A DNA stretch of 64,000 nucleotides from positions 1-64,000 of the forward strand of contig JAUHXZ010000003.1 of NCBI GenBank assembly GCA_030426725.1. Reading direction: 5' to 3'. Position 1 is the first letter of the stretch, and the number at the start of each line of letters is the position of its first letter. The notes below the pieces were generated by a model. That model saw nothing but the letters and a program-made list of their open reading frames with translations, did not search any database and was not told the DNA's origin. This stretch comes from Actinomycetes bacterium. Its GTDB lineage: Bacteria; Actinomycetota; Actinomycetes; Propionibacteriales; Propionibacteriaceae. The translations under genes were made by a program, and so were the position numbers. This document shows, piece by piece, positions 43,213 through 52,764 of the stretch.

Positions 43213-43579
43213 CGCGACCTGCCTTCAACTCGACCCGGAACCAGATACCACATCCAGTGACGTGATCTGGAGCCTTCGGATGGACATGGTCGCACCGGCA
43301 AGGGACATCAACTCGATATGTCACCTCGGGCATCACGGTCTCCCGGCCAAGGATGCCGCCCTCGCTAATCACGCCGGCCAGGGAGAGGGAGAACGAGATC
43401 CGGTGTCCACAGCGTGGACAGTCTCCTTCGATCCGGGCAGCCAGCACCGTGCCTTCGCGGATGATCAGTCGTCGGTGAAGCGTTCCCGCCTTGATCTCGT
43501 CGAAGGCCTCCTCGGTCCACCGGTAATTGAATGGATCACCCGTCTCGAATTCCACGTTGTCCGTCACTTCGGTCACCAC
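43205..43579 (-). CDS. Hypothetical small protein with CxxC...CxC...C zinc-binding pattern, CHAT operon
   Basis: CPRCGHRISFSL...VPCRCDHVHPKAPDHVTGCGIWF; overlaps both neighbours. Confidence 0.75.
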   Translation of the reverse strand: MVTEVTDNVEFETGDPFNYRWTEEAFDEIKAGTLHRRLIIREGTVLAARIEGDCPRCGHRISFSLSLAGVISEGGILGRETVMPEVTYRVDVPCRCDHVHPKAPDHVTGCGIWFRVELKAGRDG

Positions 43580-46068
43580 CCTCCAATTGCGACAAGCGTC
43601 GCCCAGTTGACGAGAGGCTCGTCGGCCAAGTCCCTAGCTCGCCGGTGCAGGGCCCACCGGAGAGCGCTGGGCCAGGGGTCGACTGTTGCCCGTGCAACCA
43701 CACTGTTGACCAGAGCCGCTGCGGAAGCAAGATCGCCGAGTTCACCAATGGTGCTCAGGATCTGTCGGGAACCGCGGGCCAAGGCTATCGTCGCGAGGGT
43801 GAGCGGCTCTCCGGTGTTGGGGCTGGGCACTCGAGCACCCCAGCATGAGATCAGCGCTACGGATGCCGGAGGAATACCGCCCAGCAGTTCAGTCGGCGTG
43901 AGCAACAGATTGGGCGCCAACTCCAGATAGTGCCCGAGAGCGCTGGTCGGGCGTCCGTGTGCGATCACGATCACGGCTTGTTCACCGCCGCCAAGGAGGG
44001 CGGCCTGGACGAGGCGTGCCGCCTCGGCTGTTCGGGCGCCGGCGGCTTCCTGACCGAGAGCGTACAGATCGTGGTGCCGCACACCGGGCCCGATGCAACC
44101 AAGCGTTGACTTGCCCGCCGGGCGGGCTGGACCCAGCGGCCGTGTGTCCGCCCGCGCCAAGGTCAGTGACGGACTGAGCAGGAGATCGACGTGTGTGCCG
44201 AGGTAGCCGTCGTTCGCCGGCATTGCCGCCCATGGCAGTGACCACAGCCGTTCCAGTGGGACAAGCTGTAACGGCTGCCCTGGCGGCAGGTCGCGAATCT
44301 CGGGCGGGAGCAGACGACCAAGCGGTGCGGCTGTAACGGCCCTGGCGCTCATCGGCCAGTTGCCGGCGAAAGTGTCGATGAGGGCGAGTTCCTCCTTGGT
44401 CAGTTCCAGCTGACCAAGCAGGGGTTCGGCGCCTGGGGTGCGGGCGAGCCAACAAATCCGTCCGCGCTGTCCCGGCACCTCGGCGATCAACAGCAAGGCT
44501 GCATCGGGACGGACTCGCTGGAGCAACGCCAGACCCTCGTGACGGGTCAGCGGCCGGTAGCTCGCGGCGAGCGCGGGATCAGTGGCATCGGCATACATCT
44601 CGGGGAGTGCGCCGTCGAGCGCCGTGCGGCCAAGTGCGCGCCTCAGGCGCTCGGCGCGGTCCGTGCCCGCAGCGAACTCGCCCAGTCGGGCCTGATCCTG
44701 GCGGGCCAGCAACTGGGCGATCAAGAGGGGATCGCGAGCTGGATCGAGGCGTACGCCTTCGGTCACTCCAGGTAGCCGGCGGCCCCATAGACTCTCGAAG
44801 ACTGCTGCGAACGCGCTGGCGTCACCCGCTCGGATCATCGTCAACAGTGCACTCCGGTAGACAGTGTCGAATCGCTCGCGATACTCCTGTTGCCAGCGTG
44901 GCCTCCGCTGTAGAGACCGGATCAGTTCCACTGCTTCCATGGCACGAAGCCGGAGTTCTACGGCTTCGCCGTTGTCCAGGTCCTCGGCGCAGTCGGCGAG
45001 ATGGCCGAGACAATGCGCCGTAGTACCTTCGTCGCCTGCGCGATCAGTGAAGTAGTTGTATGCCTGAACCAACACGTTCACAGCGTCAACTGGCTGGCCC
45101 ATCTTACGCAGCGCGAGTCCTTCAGTCATGCGCAGATGAGCCGCCGCCCGCGGGTACCGCTGGTCAGCCAGAGCAATCCCCGTCCGACAAGCGTCGACCG
45201 CGTCCGCGTACTCCTGCCTCTTCAGGTAGGCGTACGCAAGCACATCGTAGACATCGACCGCCTCCTGCAGCTGTTGCGTCGACTCAACGGCTCGCATTAC
45301 CCGGGGCGCCAGCAGCAAGATGGCCTCGGCATCCTCACGGCGCCGGTGAACGTCCAGAAGCCGCAGCCCGGCGCTCGCAACACCAACTTCGGTGCCGACC
45401 TCGGCGAATGCTTGCATCGCGGAGTCGAGCATCTTCACTGCTTCAGTTCGCCGGCTGAGCAGATCCAGTGCCTCGCCACGGGCCACCAGAGCGTTCGCGA
45501 TGTAAACCTGATCGTGCAGTCGACGGGCCAGAGCCTCGCAGTCGCTGGCGATCGCCAGCATCTGCTCGGCCGAACCCGACCTGCGGACCACGTAGGCCAG
45601 CGGCAGTTGGGCGCGCAGTGCCCCGAACTCAAAGCCGATCTCTCGTGCTAGCGCTTCGGCATCTTGATAACGCCTCGCTGCAGCAGCGATGTCATCGTCC
45701 TGACGAGCGACGTCACCGAGACCGATCAGCGCCTGGACCCGAACTAGCGGATGGGATGCAACCTCCAGTAGCTGGCCAAATCGATCCCCGGCTGCCTTCG
45801 TCGCTTGCCGGACTAACGCGAGATCGCCTTCGCTCTCCAGGTCGATCTCCAGTTGCCACTGCTGATCGGTGATGCGGTGCTTTGTGCGCAACCGCGGCTC
45901 ATCGTGTAGACCACGCAGGTAGTGCCATCGTGCCCGTAGTGCGATCGGACCCGGTTCAGCTTCCGTCGCCCTGAGCCACGGCGGCGATCCCTCAGTCGCG
46001 ACTCGTCGCCAGTCATCCCGCAGGGTAGTGGCGGCTGATTCCACAGGCTCAGGTTCGTGGATCGTCAC
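43573..46068 (-). CDS. CHAT domain protein with N-terminal TPR-like repeats
   Basis: C-terminal dyad AVIVIAHGRPTSALGHYLEL (His) and ASVALISCWGARVPSPNTGEPLTLA (Cys); long helical-repeat N-terminal region; GTG start VTIHEPEPV. Confidence 0.85.
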   Translation of the reverse strand: MTIHEPEPVESAATTLRDDWRRVATEGSPPWLRATEAEPGPIALRARWHYLRGLHDEPRLRTKHRITDQQWQLEIDLESEGDLALVRQATKAAGDRFGQLLEVASHPLVRVQALIGLGDVARQDDDIAAAARRYQDAEALAREIGFEFGALRAQLPLAYVVRRSGSAEQMLAIASDCEALARRLHDQVYIANALVARGEALDLLSRRTEAVKMLDSAMQAFAEVGTEVGVASAGLRLLDVHRRREDAEAILLLAPRVMRAVESTQQLQEAVDVYDVLAYAYLKRQEYADAVDACRTGIALADQRYPRAAAHLRMTEGLALRKMGQPVDAVNVLVQAYNYFTDRAGDEGTTAHCLGHLADCAEDLDNGEAVELRLRAMEAVELIRSLQRRPRWQQEYRERFDTVYRSALLTMIRAGDASAFAAVFESLWGRRLPGVTEGVRLDPARDPLLIAQLLARQDQARLGEFAAGTDRAERLRRALGRTALDGALPEMYADATDPALAASYRPLTRHEGLALLQRVRPDAALLLIAEVPGQRGRICWLARTPGAEPLLGQLELTKEELALIDTFAGNWPMSARAVTAAPLGRLLPPEIRDLPPGQPLQLVPLERLWSLPWAAMPANDGYLGTHVDLLLSPSLTLARADTRPLGPARPAGKSTLGCIGPGVRHHDLYALGQEAAGARTAEAARLVQAALLGGGEQAVIVIAHGRPTSALGHYLELAPNLLLTPTELLGGIPPASVALISCWGARVPSPNTGEPLTLATIALARGSRQILSTIGELGDLASAAALVNSVVARATVDPWPSALRWALHRRARDLADEPLVNWATLVAIGGW

Positions 46069-46189
46069 GCCAACTCTCTTGTCAACAACTGGTCGACTTT
46101 CGACACTGAAAACAGTAGTTGCTTGGACCATCCGACATGGTCCCGTCTTGCGAGAGTCTTCGAAGTCCACTTGAGTGGTGCCGCCCATC

Positions 46190-46250
46190 CACCCTCTCAT
46201 GGCGGTGTGCGAGGGCAGACTTGTCTGTCTGACGGCACTCCGACGGGGTG
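46190..46250 (+). repeat. Repeat/structured element copy B (5' leader of hsdM)
   Basis: CACCCTCTCATGGCGGTGTGCGAGGG (46190-46215) + CAGACTTGTCTG hairpin (46216-46227) + CACTCC-GAC-GGGGTG hairpin (46236-46250). Confidence 0.7.
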
Positions 46251-46297
46251 TCGACGCGTGCACACCGGCGTGGGCCAAGATGGGTGGGTGCGCGTTG

Positions 46298-48289
46298 ATG
46301 CGCGCCCAGAACCGACAGCTGCCTCAGGAGTACCCCGCCTTGGTGAATCACGTCTCGTTCATCTGGAACATCGCCGAGTCCCTCAGGGGGCCGTTCAAGC
46401 CCTCCGAGTACGGGTCAGTGGTCCTGCCGTTCACAGTGCTGCGACGGCTCGACGCCGTCCTCGCAGAGACCAAGCCTGCGGTCCTGGCTGTCGCCCCGAC
46501 GGTGGCCGGGATGCCGGACATGCTGCAGCACATCAAGCTGACCGAGGCTGCCGGTCACGAGTTCTACAACACCAACCGGTTCGACTTCGCCAAGCTCGTC
46601 GCCGACCCCAACGACCTGCGGCAGAACATCGCCGCCTACATCGCCGGGTTCTCCCCCAACGTGCGAGACATCTTCGACCGCTTCGAGTTCGACAAGACCC
46701 TCAACAAGCTCGCCGAGAAGAACAAGCTGTTCGCCGTCACCGAGAAGTTCGCCCAGGCCGAATTCCACCCCAACACTGTGTCCAACTTCCAGATGGGGCT
46801 CGTGTTCGAGGAACTGATCCGGTGGGCGAACGAGCGCTCCAACGAGACCGCCGGTGACCACTACACGCCCCGCGAGGTCATCTCGCTCATGGTGCAACTG
46901 CTGTTCGCCACCGACGATGACGCCCTGTCCAAGCCCGGCGTGGTGCGCTCGATCTACGACCCAACCGCGGGCACCGGAGGCATGCTGTCGGTCGCCGACG
47001 AGCGCCTCCGCGCGATGAACCCCGACATCCAGCTCTCGCTGTACGGGCAGGACTACAACGACGCCTCCTACGCCATCTGCAAGGCCGACATGGTCATCAA
47101 GGGCCAAGACGTCGACAACATCCGCCTCGGCGACACCCTCACCGAGGACCACTTCGCCGACAAGAAGTTCGACTACGGCCTGTCCAATCCGCCCTTCGGG
47201 GTCGACTGGAAGGACCAGCGCGACTACGTCGACAACGAGCACAAGACCCTCGGCTTCGTCGGCCGCTTCGGCCCCGGCACCCCCGCCGTCTCCGACGGCG
47301 CGATGCTGTTCCTGCTCCACCTGGTCTCGAAGATGCGCCGACCCGTCGATGGGGGTTCCCGGATCGCGATCGTCCTCAACGGCTCCCCGCTGTTCTCCGG
47401 CGGAGCCGGGGGTGGGGAGTCGAACATCCGCAAGTGGCTCCTCGACAACGACCTGGTCGAGGCGATCATCGGGCTGCCGAAGGACATGTTCTACAACACC
47501 GGCATCTCCACCTACATCTGGGTGCTCACCAACCGCAAGACCGCCGAGCGCAAGGGCCGGGTCCAGCTCATCGACGCCCGCGAGTTCTACACCAAGCTCC
47601 GCAAGGGCCTCGGCTCCAAGCGCAATGAACTCTCCCCCGCGGACATCGACCGCATCGTGACCCTGTTCTCCGACTTCAAGGATGGGGACGAGTCGAAGAT
47701 CTTCCGCAACGAGGATTTCCTGTACCGCACCATCACGGTCGAGCGCCCCCTGAAGCTGCGTTGGCAGGCTACCCCTGACGCCATCGAGGCCGTGTTCGAG
47801 GCCAAGCCCGTGCAGAAGCTCACCGAGGGCGACACAGCCCGCCTCAGGGCCGCCCTGGAGGCCCTCGGAAGCGATGCAGCGTGGACCAATCGGGGCTCCT
47901 TCCACAAGGCCCTCAAGGCCGTCGCGACGGCGCAGGGAGTCAAGCCCGCCGCGCCGATCCTCAAGGCGGTCACCGCAGCGCTCGGCGAGCAGGACGAGGA
48001 CGCGGACCTGTGCATCGACGCAAAGGGCAACCCCGAGCCCGACACGTCGCTGCGGGACACCGAGAACGTCCCCTGGGACCAGGACGTCGACGACTACCTC
48101 GCCCGTGAAGTCCTCCCCTATGCCGCGGATGCCTGGATCGACCACTCGAAAACCAAGGAGGGCGCGGAGATCCCCTTCACCCGCCACTTCTACAAGTACA
48201 TCCCGCCCCGTCCCCTCGAAGACATCGACCGCGACCTCGAAGCCGTCATGAACGACCTCCGCGCAATGCTCACCCAGGTCGAGCAGTGA
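46298..48289 (+). CDS. hsdM: Type I restriction-modification system DNA methyltransferase subunit
   Basis: GDHYTPREVISLMVQLL, DPTAGTGGMLSVA, GLSNPPFG (NPPF) motifs. Confidence 0.96.
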   Translation: MRAQNRQLPQEYPALVNHVSFIWNIAESLRGPFKPSEYGSVVLPFTVLRRLDAVLAETKPAVLAVAPTVAGMPDMLQHIKLTEAAGHEFYNTNRFDFAKLVADPNDLRQNIAAYIAGFSPNVRDIFDRFEFDKTLNKLAEKNKLFAVTEKFAQAEFHPNTVSNFQMGLVFEELIRWANERSNETAGDHYTPREVISLMVQLLFATDDDALSKPGVVRSIYDPTAGTGGMLSVADERLRAMNPDIQLSLYGQDYNDASYAICKADMVIKGQDVDNIRLGDTLTEDHFADKKFDYGLSNPPFGVDWKDQRDYVDNEHKTLGFVGRFGPGTPAVSDGAMLFLLHLVSKMRRPVDGGSRIAIVLNGSPLFSGGAGGGESNIRKWLLDNDLVEAIIGLPKDMFYNTGISTYIWVLTNRKTAERKGRVQLIDAREFYTKLRKGLGSKRNELSPADIDRIVTLFSDFKDGDESKIFRNEDFLYRTITVERPLKLRWQATPDAIEAVFEAKPVQKLTEGDTARLRAALEALGSDAAWTNRGSFHKALKAVATAQGVKPAAPILKAVTAALGEQDEDADLCIDAKGNPEPDTSLRDTENVPWDQDVDDYLAREVLPYAADAWIDHSKTKEGAEIPFTRHFYKYIPPRPLEDIDRDLEAVMNDLRAMLTQVEQ

Positions 48290-49590
48290 CCGACGGCCCG
48301 TGGTTCGGAGCCATCCCAGCCGGGTGGAAGTCAGGCAGCATCAGGCGCTTCGCCTACATGCGCACCGGGCACACCCCCAGCAGGAGCACTCCCGAGTACT
48401 GGGTCAACTGCGACATCCCATGGTTCACGCTCGGGGACGTTTGGCAGCTGCGAGCAGGCGCACGCCACCTCGGCGACACCGCCGAGCGAATCTCCCCAAT
48501 CGGACTTGCCAACTCAGCTGCGGACCTGCTGCCAGCGGGCACAGTCGTGCTGTCACGAACCGCTTCGGTCGGGTTCACGGGCATCATGCCGATCCCCATG
48601 GCAACTAGCCAGGACTACTGGAACTGGGTGCCCCGCGAGGGTCTCCTCTCCGAGTACCTCTGGTACCAATTCCAGGCCATGAAGCCCGAGTTCGATCGCC
48701 TCATGATGGGCTCGACGCACCGCACGATCTACCAAGGCGATGCCGCCAACCTGCGGATCGTCGTTCCACCGGAGCCCAGCCAGCGTGAGATTGTGGACTT
48801 CCTGGATCGGGAGACGGCGCAGATCGACGCGTTCATCGCGAAGAACGAGGAGCTCATCACCCTCCTCACCGAACGCCGCGCAGCTATCCGCGGCGACCTT
48901 GCGGCCGGAGGAGACCAGCCCGGTCCCCGGAAGCCCTCAGGACTCTTCTGGGCTCCAGAGGTGTCAGACGATTGGCAGGTAGTTCCGTTGACTTCGGTCG
49001 CGAAACTCGAGAGCGGACACACGCCAAGCAAGACTCGACCAGAGTTCTGGCGTGACGATGAGTGCGTCATCCCGTGGATCAGCCTCAACGATGTAGGAAG
49101 CCTGACTTCAGATGAATACATCACGAGCACGGTCAACCGAATCAGTCCTGCGGGCCTGGCTGGCAGCTCGGCCCGCATGCTTCCCGAGGGGACTGTGGTC
49201 CTCTCACGCGACGCGACGATCGGACGTAGCTCGATCATGGCGCAGCCAATGGCTACCTCTCAGCACTTCGCGGATTGGGTGTGTGGCGACCGACTCCTCC
49301 CGCGGTACCTCTGGCTGCTCTTCACTTCCTGCATGCAGGGGATGTTCGACTCGCTCACCAACGGATCGACCATCCGCACCATCGGTGTTCCAGATCTGCG
49401 GTCTTTCCGGATACCGTTGCCGCCTCTCGCTACACAAGCCCAAATCGTCGAAGCGGCGGCAGTGAAAGACTCGCAGCTTCGGGAGACTACCGAAACGGCC
49501 AATAGAGCTCGCAAGCTTGCCATCGAACGGCGTGCGGCGCTTATTTCGGCGGCGGTGACGGGCAAGATCGACGTGGGGGTGGGCGCATGA
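48286..49590 (+). CDS. hsdS: Type I restriction-modification system specificity subunit
   Basis: Two TRDs each followed by coiled coil; QREIVDFLDRETAQIDAFIAKNEELI. Confidence 0.95.
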   Translation: MTDGPWFGAIPAGWKSGSIRRFAYMRTGHTPSRSTPEYWVNCDIPWFTLGDVWQLRAGARHLGDTAERISPIGLANSAADLLPAGTVVLSRTASVGFTGIMPIPMATSQDYWNWVPREGLLSEYLWYQFQAMKPEFDRLMMGSTHRTIYQGDAANLRIVVPPEPSQREIVDFLDRETAQIDAFIAKNEELITLLTERRAAIRGDLAAGGDQPGPRKPSGLFWAPEVSDDWQVVPLTSVAKLESGHTPSKTRPEFWRDDECVIPWISLNDVGSLTSDEYITSTVNRISPAGLAGSSARMLPEGTVVLSRDATIGRSSIMAQPMATSQHFADWVCGDRLLPRYLWLLFTSCMQGMFDSLTNGSTIRTIGVPDLRSFRIPLPPLATQAQIVEAAAVKDSQLRETTETANRARKLAIERRAALISAAVTGKIDVGVGA

Positions 49591-52500
49591 GTGGTGTGGC
49601 TGGGGCACATCTGGAAGCGGTGCTGGAGACGGAGATCGCTGAGCATCTGGCGGAGAACGGCTGGCTGTACTCGCCGACGGACGCGGGCTACGACAAGACC
49701 CTGGCGCTGTTTCCCGAGGATGTGCTGGGGTGGGTCGCCGAGACGCAGCCCGGCGAGCACGCGAAGGTGGTGCGCCCAGTCGACAGCCCGGCTCAGCAGG
49801 AGGCGGCGAAGAAGCTGCTGTTGCAGCGGCTGGCGAAGGCGTTGGACAACGATCCGTTCAAGAACGGCGGGACGCTGGAGATCCTCCGCGGCGGGTTCAG
49901 TTTCGTCCCGACCACCGGCGGCGCGGTGAAGGTGCGGATGGCGCAGTTCCGGCCCGCGACGTTGATCAACCCGGCCACGCTGGAGGCGTACGACCGGATG
50001 CGGCTGCGGGTGATGCGTCAGGTCCACTACTCGGCCAAGCACCCGCACAAGGCCCTCGACTTGGTGTTGTTCGTCAACGGGCTGCCGGTGGCGACGGTGG
50101 AGTTGAAGACGGACTTCACCCAGACCCTGTCGAACGCCACCAAGCAGTACCAGTTCGACCGCAACCCCGCCGGTGAACCACTGTTCACCCACGGCCGCCG
50201 CGCCCTGGTGCATTTTGCGGTGTCGAACTCCGAGGTCGCGATGACCACCCGGCTCACGGGTGCGAAGACCCGGTTCCTGCCGTTCAACCGGGGCAACGAC
50301 CAGGGCAAGGGGAACCCGCTCAATCCGAACGGCTCGGCGTCAGCCTATTTCTGGGAGCAGATCCTGCAGCGGGACACGTGGCTGCAGATCATCGGGTCGT
50401 TCCTGCACACCCAGGTCGAGACCGAGGTGAATCATGACACGGGCAAGAAGACGCGGGTGGAGAAGATTCTGTTCCCCCGCTACCACCAGTGGCGGGCCGT
50501 CACCCGCCTCGTCGAACACGCCAGGATCCATGGCCCTGGTGAGCGGTATCTGATCCAGCACTCGGCCGGGTCGGGCAAGACGAACTCGATCTCGTGGCTG
50601 GCCCACCGCCTCTCCCAGCTCCATGACGCCAACGACGAGAAGGTGTTCGACACCGTCGTAGTCGTGACCGACCGCACCGTGCTGGACAAGCAGCTGCAGG
50701 ACGCGATCGCCCAGTTCGAGCGCCACAAGGGCGTGGTGCAGTCCATCACCAACGCCGACGGGGACTCCAAGTCCTCCGAACTCAAGGCCGCGCTGATCGG
50801 CGGCAAACAGATCGTCATCGTCACGATCCAGACCTTCGAGGCACTGATCAAGCTCTTCAACACGCAGGCTGAGTTGATGGGTCGCCGGTTCGCGGTCATC
50901 GCGGACGAGGCCCACTCCTCCCAGACCGGCTCCACCGCTGGGGCGCTCACGAAGGTCCTCTCCCCGGATGAGCTCGCCGCGGTCGCCGAGGGGGCCGAGG
51001 TCGACTCCGAGGCGTACCTGCAGTGGGCGATGTCGGTCACCGCGCACGCGCCGAACATCTCGTACTTCGCGTTCACCGCGACCCCGAAGGCCAAGACCCT
51101 CGAACTGTTCGGACGCGTCCCCGACGGCGGCACGCTGCCGGAGCCGTTCGATCTGTACTCGATGCAGCAGGCGATCGAGGAGGAGTTCATCCTCGACGTG
51201 CTCACCAACTACACCCCCTACAAGGTGGCGTGGCAGCTCCAGCACCCCGGCGGCGACTACGACTCTCTCGATGAGGTCGATGAGTCGACCGCGGTCAAGG
51301 CCCTGGTCCGGTTCGTGCGCCTGCATCCGACGAACATCGCCCAGAAGGCCAAGATCGTCGTCGACCACTTCCGCACCTTCGTGGCTCCCCTCCTGGACGG
51401 GAAGGCCAAGGCGATGGTCGTGACCGGCTCCCGGGTCGAGGCCGTGCGGTGGAAGAAGTACCTCGACGCCTACCTCACCGACTCCCACATCATGGGGGTG
51501 AAGGCGCTGGTGGCGTTCTCCGGGACCGTCGACGACCCCGACGACGTGGGCGAGGGGCTGACGGAGAAGACGCAGAACCCGGGTGTGTGGACCTCCGACC
51601 TGGCCGAGGCGTTCAAGCCCTCGGTGTACAACGTGATGATCGTGGCGGAGAAGTTCCAGACCGGGTTCGACCAGCCGCGCCTGGTCGCGATGTACGTCGA
51701 CAAGAAGCTCGGCGGCGTTCAGGCCGTCCAGACCCTGTCCCGGCTGAACCGCACCTTCCCGGGCAAGGACAAGACGTTCGTGCTCGACTTCGTCAATGAA
51801 CCCCAGGACGTGCTCGACGCGTTCCTGCCGTACTACCGCAAGGCCACCCTCACCGCCACCACGGACCCGAACCTCGTCTACGACCTGAAGTCCAAGCTCG
51901 ACAGCGCGGGCATCTACGACCACGCGGAGGTCGAGCAGGCCTTCGACGCGGCGCTGGTCGGCGGCACCAACGCGAACAGCGCGCTCACCGCCGCCACCGC
52001 ACCCGCCGTCGACCGGTTCCAGAAGCGCTGGCAGCAGGCGTTCATCGACGGCGACCAGGCCGGGCAGGACGAGCTGAAGCTGTTCAAGTCCGACGCCGCC
52101 GGGTTCGTGAAGTTCTACGACTTCATCTCCCAGGCCCGGAACCTCGAAGACACCGACCTCCCCCGGCTGCACTTCTTCCTCCGCCGGATCCTGCCCCAAC
52201 TCGGCACCGCGACCATCGAGGAACCCATCGACATCTCCCAGGTCAAGCTCACCGGCTACACCATCACCGAAGGCGAGGCCGTGACGCTCACCCTCGAGCA
52301 AGGCCCCGGGCTGGATCCGATCACCGCGATCGGGTCGGGCACGATCCACGAGAAGCACCGCTCCGCGCTTGAGGCGATCATCGCCAAGCTCAACGAGCGC
52401 TTCGGAGACAAGTACGGCCCCGGCGTCGTTGCGGGAACCATGTCCAGCATCGTGGTCAACCTCGCCCACGACCAGACGCTGGCCCACCAGGCCGAGGCCA

Positions 52501-52682
52501 ACACTGCTCATCAGTTCGCCGAATCCCCCGCGCTCCCCAGAGCATTCATCGACGCCGTCATGGGAGTCCGGGACCGCACCCCCATGCTCGTTGACGACAT
52601 CTTCGAGGACCAGGACCTCTACAGCGAACTCAGCAAGGCCCTCCCCGCCATGCTCTACGAGTACCTCCATGCCGGACGATAG
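49587..52682 (+). CDS. hsdR: Type I restriction endonuclease subunit R
   Basis: LVLFVNGLPVATVELK nuclease, HSAGSGKTNSISWLAHRL Walker A, VIADEAHSSQTG DEAH, EKFQTGFDQPRL. Confidence 0.96.
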   Translation: MSGVAGAHLEAVLETEIAEHLAENGWLYSPTDAGYDKTLALFPEDVLGWVAETQPGEHAKVVRPVDSPAQQEAAKKLLLQRLAKALDNDPFKNGGTLEILRGGFSFVPTTGGAVKVRMAQFRPATLINPATLEAYDRMRLRVMRQVHYSAKHPHKALDLVLFVNGLPVATVELKTDFTQTLSNATKQYQFDRNPAGEPLFTHGRRALVHFAVSNSEVAMTTRLTGAKTRFLPFNRGNDQGKGNPLNPNGSASAYFWEQILQRDTWLQIIGSFLHTQVETEVNHDTGKKTRVEKILFPRYHQWRAVTRLVEHARIHGPGERYLIQHSAGSGKTNSISWLAHRLSQLHDANDEKVFDTVVVVTDRTVLDKQLQDAIAQFERHKGVVQSITNADGDSKSSELKAALIGGKQIVIVTIQTFEALIKLFNTQAELMGRRFAVIADEAHSSQTGSTAGALTKVLSPDELAAVAEGAEVDSEAYLQWAMSVTAHAPNISYFAFTATPKAKTLELFGRVPDGGTLPEPFDLYSMQQAIEEEFILDVLTNYTPYKVAWQLQHPGGDYDSLDEVDESTAVKALVRFVRLHPTNIAQKAKIVVDHFRTFVAPLLDGKAKAMVVTGSRVEAVRWKKYLDAYLTDSHIMGVKALVAFSGTVDDPDDVGEGLTEKTQNPGVWTSDLAEAFKPSVYNVMIVAEKFQTGFDQPRLVAMYVDKKLGGVQAVQTLSRLNRTFPGKDKTFVLDFVNEPQDVLDAFLPYYRKATLTATTDPNLVYDLKSKLDSAGIYDHAEVEQAFDAALVGGTNANSALTAATAPAVDRFQKRWQQAFIDGDQAGQDELKLFKSDAAGFVKFYDFISQARNLEDTDLPRLHFFLRRILPQLGTATIEEPIDISQVKLTGYTITEGEAVTLTLEQGPGLDPITAIGSGTIHEKHRSALEAIIAKLNERFGDKYGPGVVAGTMSSIVVNLAHDQTLAHQAEANTAHQFAESPALPRAFIDAVMGVRDRTPMLVDDIFEDQDLYSELSKALPAMLYEYLHAGR

Positions 52683-52764
52683 CCCGGCGTTAGGCGCCCG
52701 TGACCGAAGTTCCGGGGGGCTGAGCTCATGGGCTTCGACCACAACGACGCGCTCGAGGGCCCAC

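Noticed and set aside
46415-48187. 590-aa minus-strand ORF
   Set aside because: Antisense of hsdM, no protein-like motifs.
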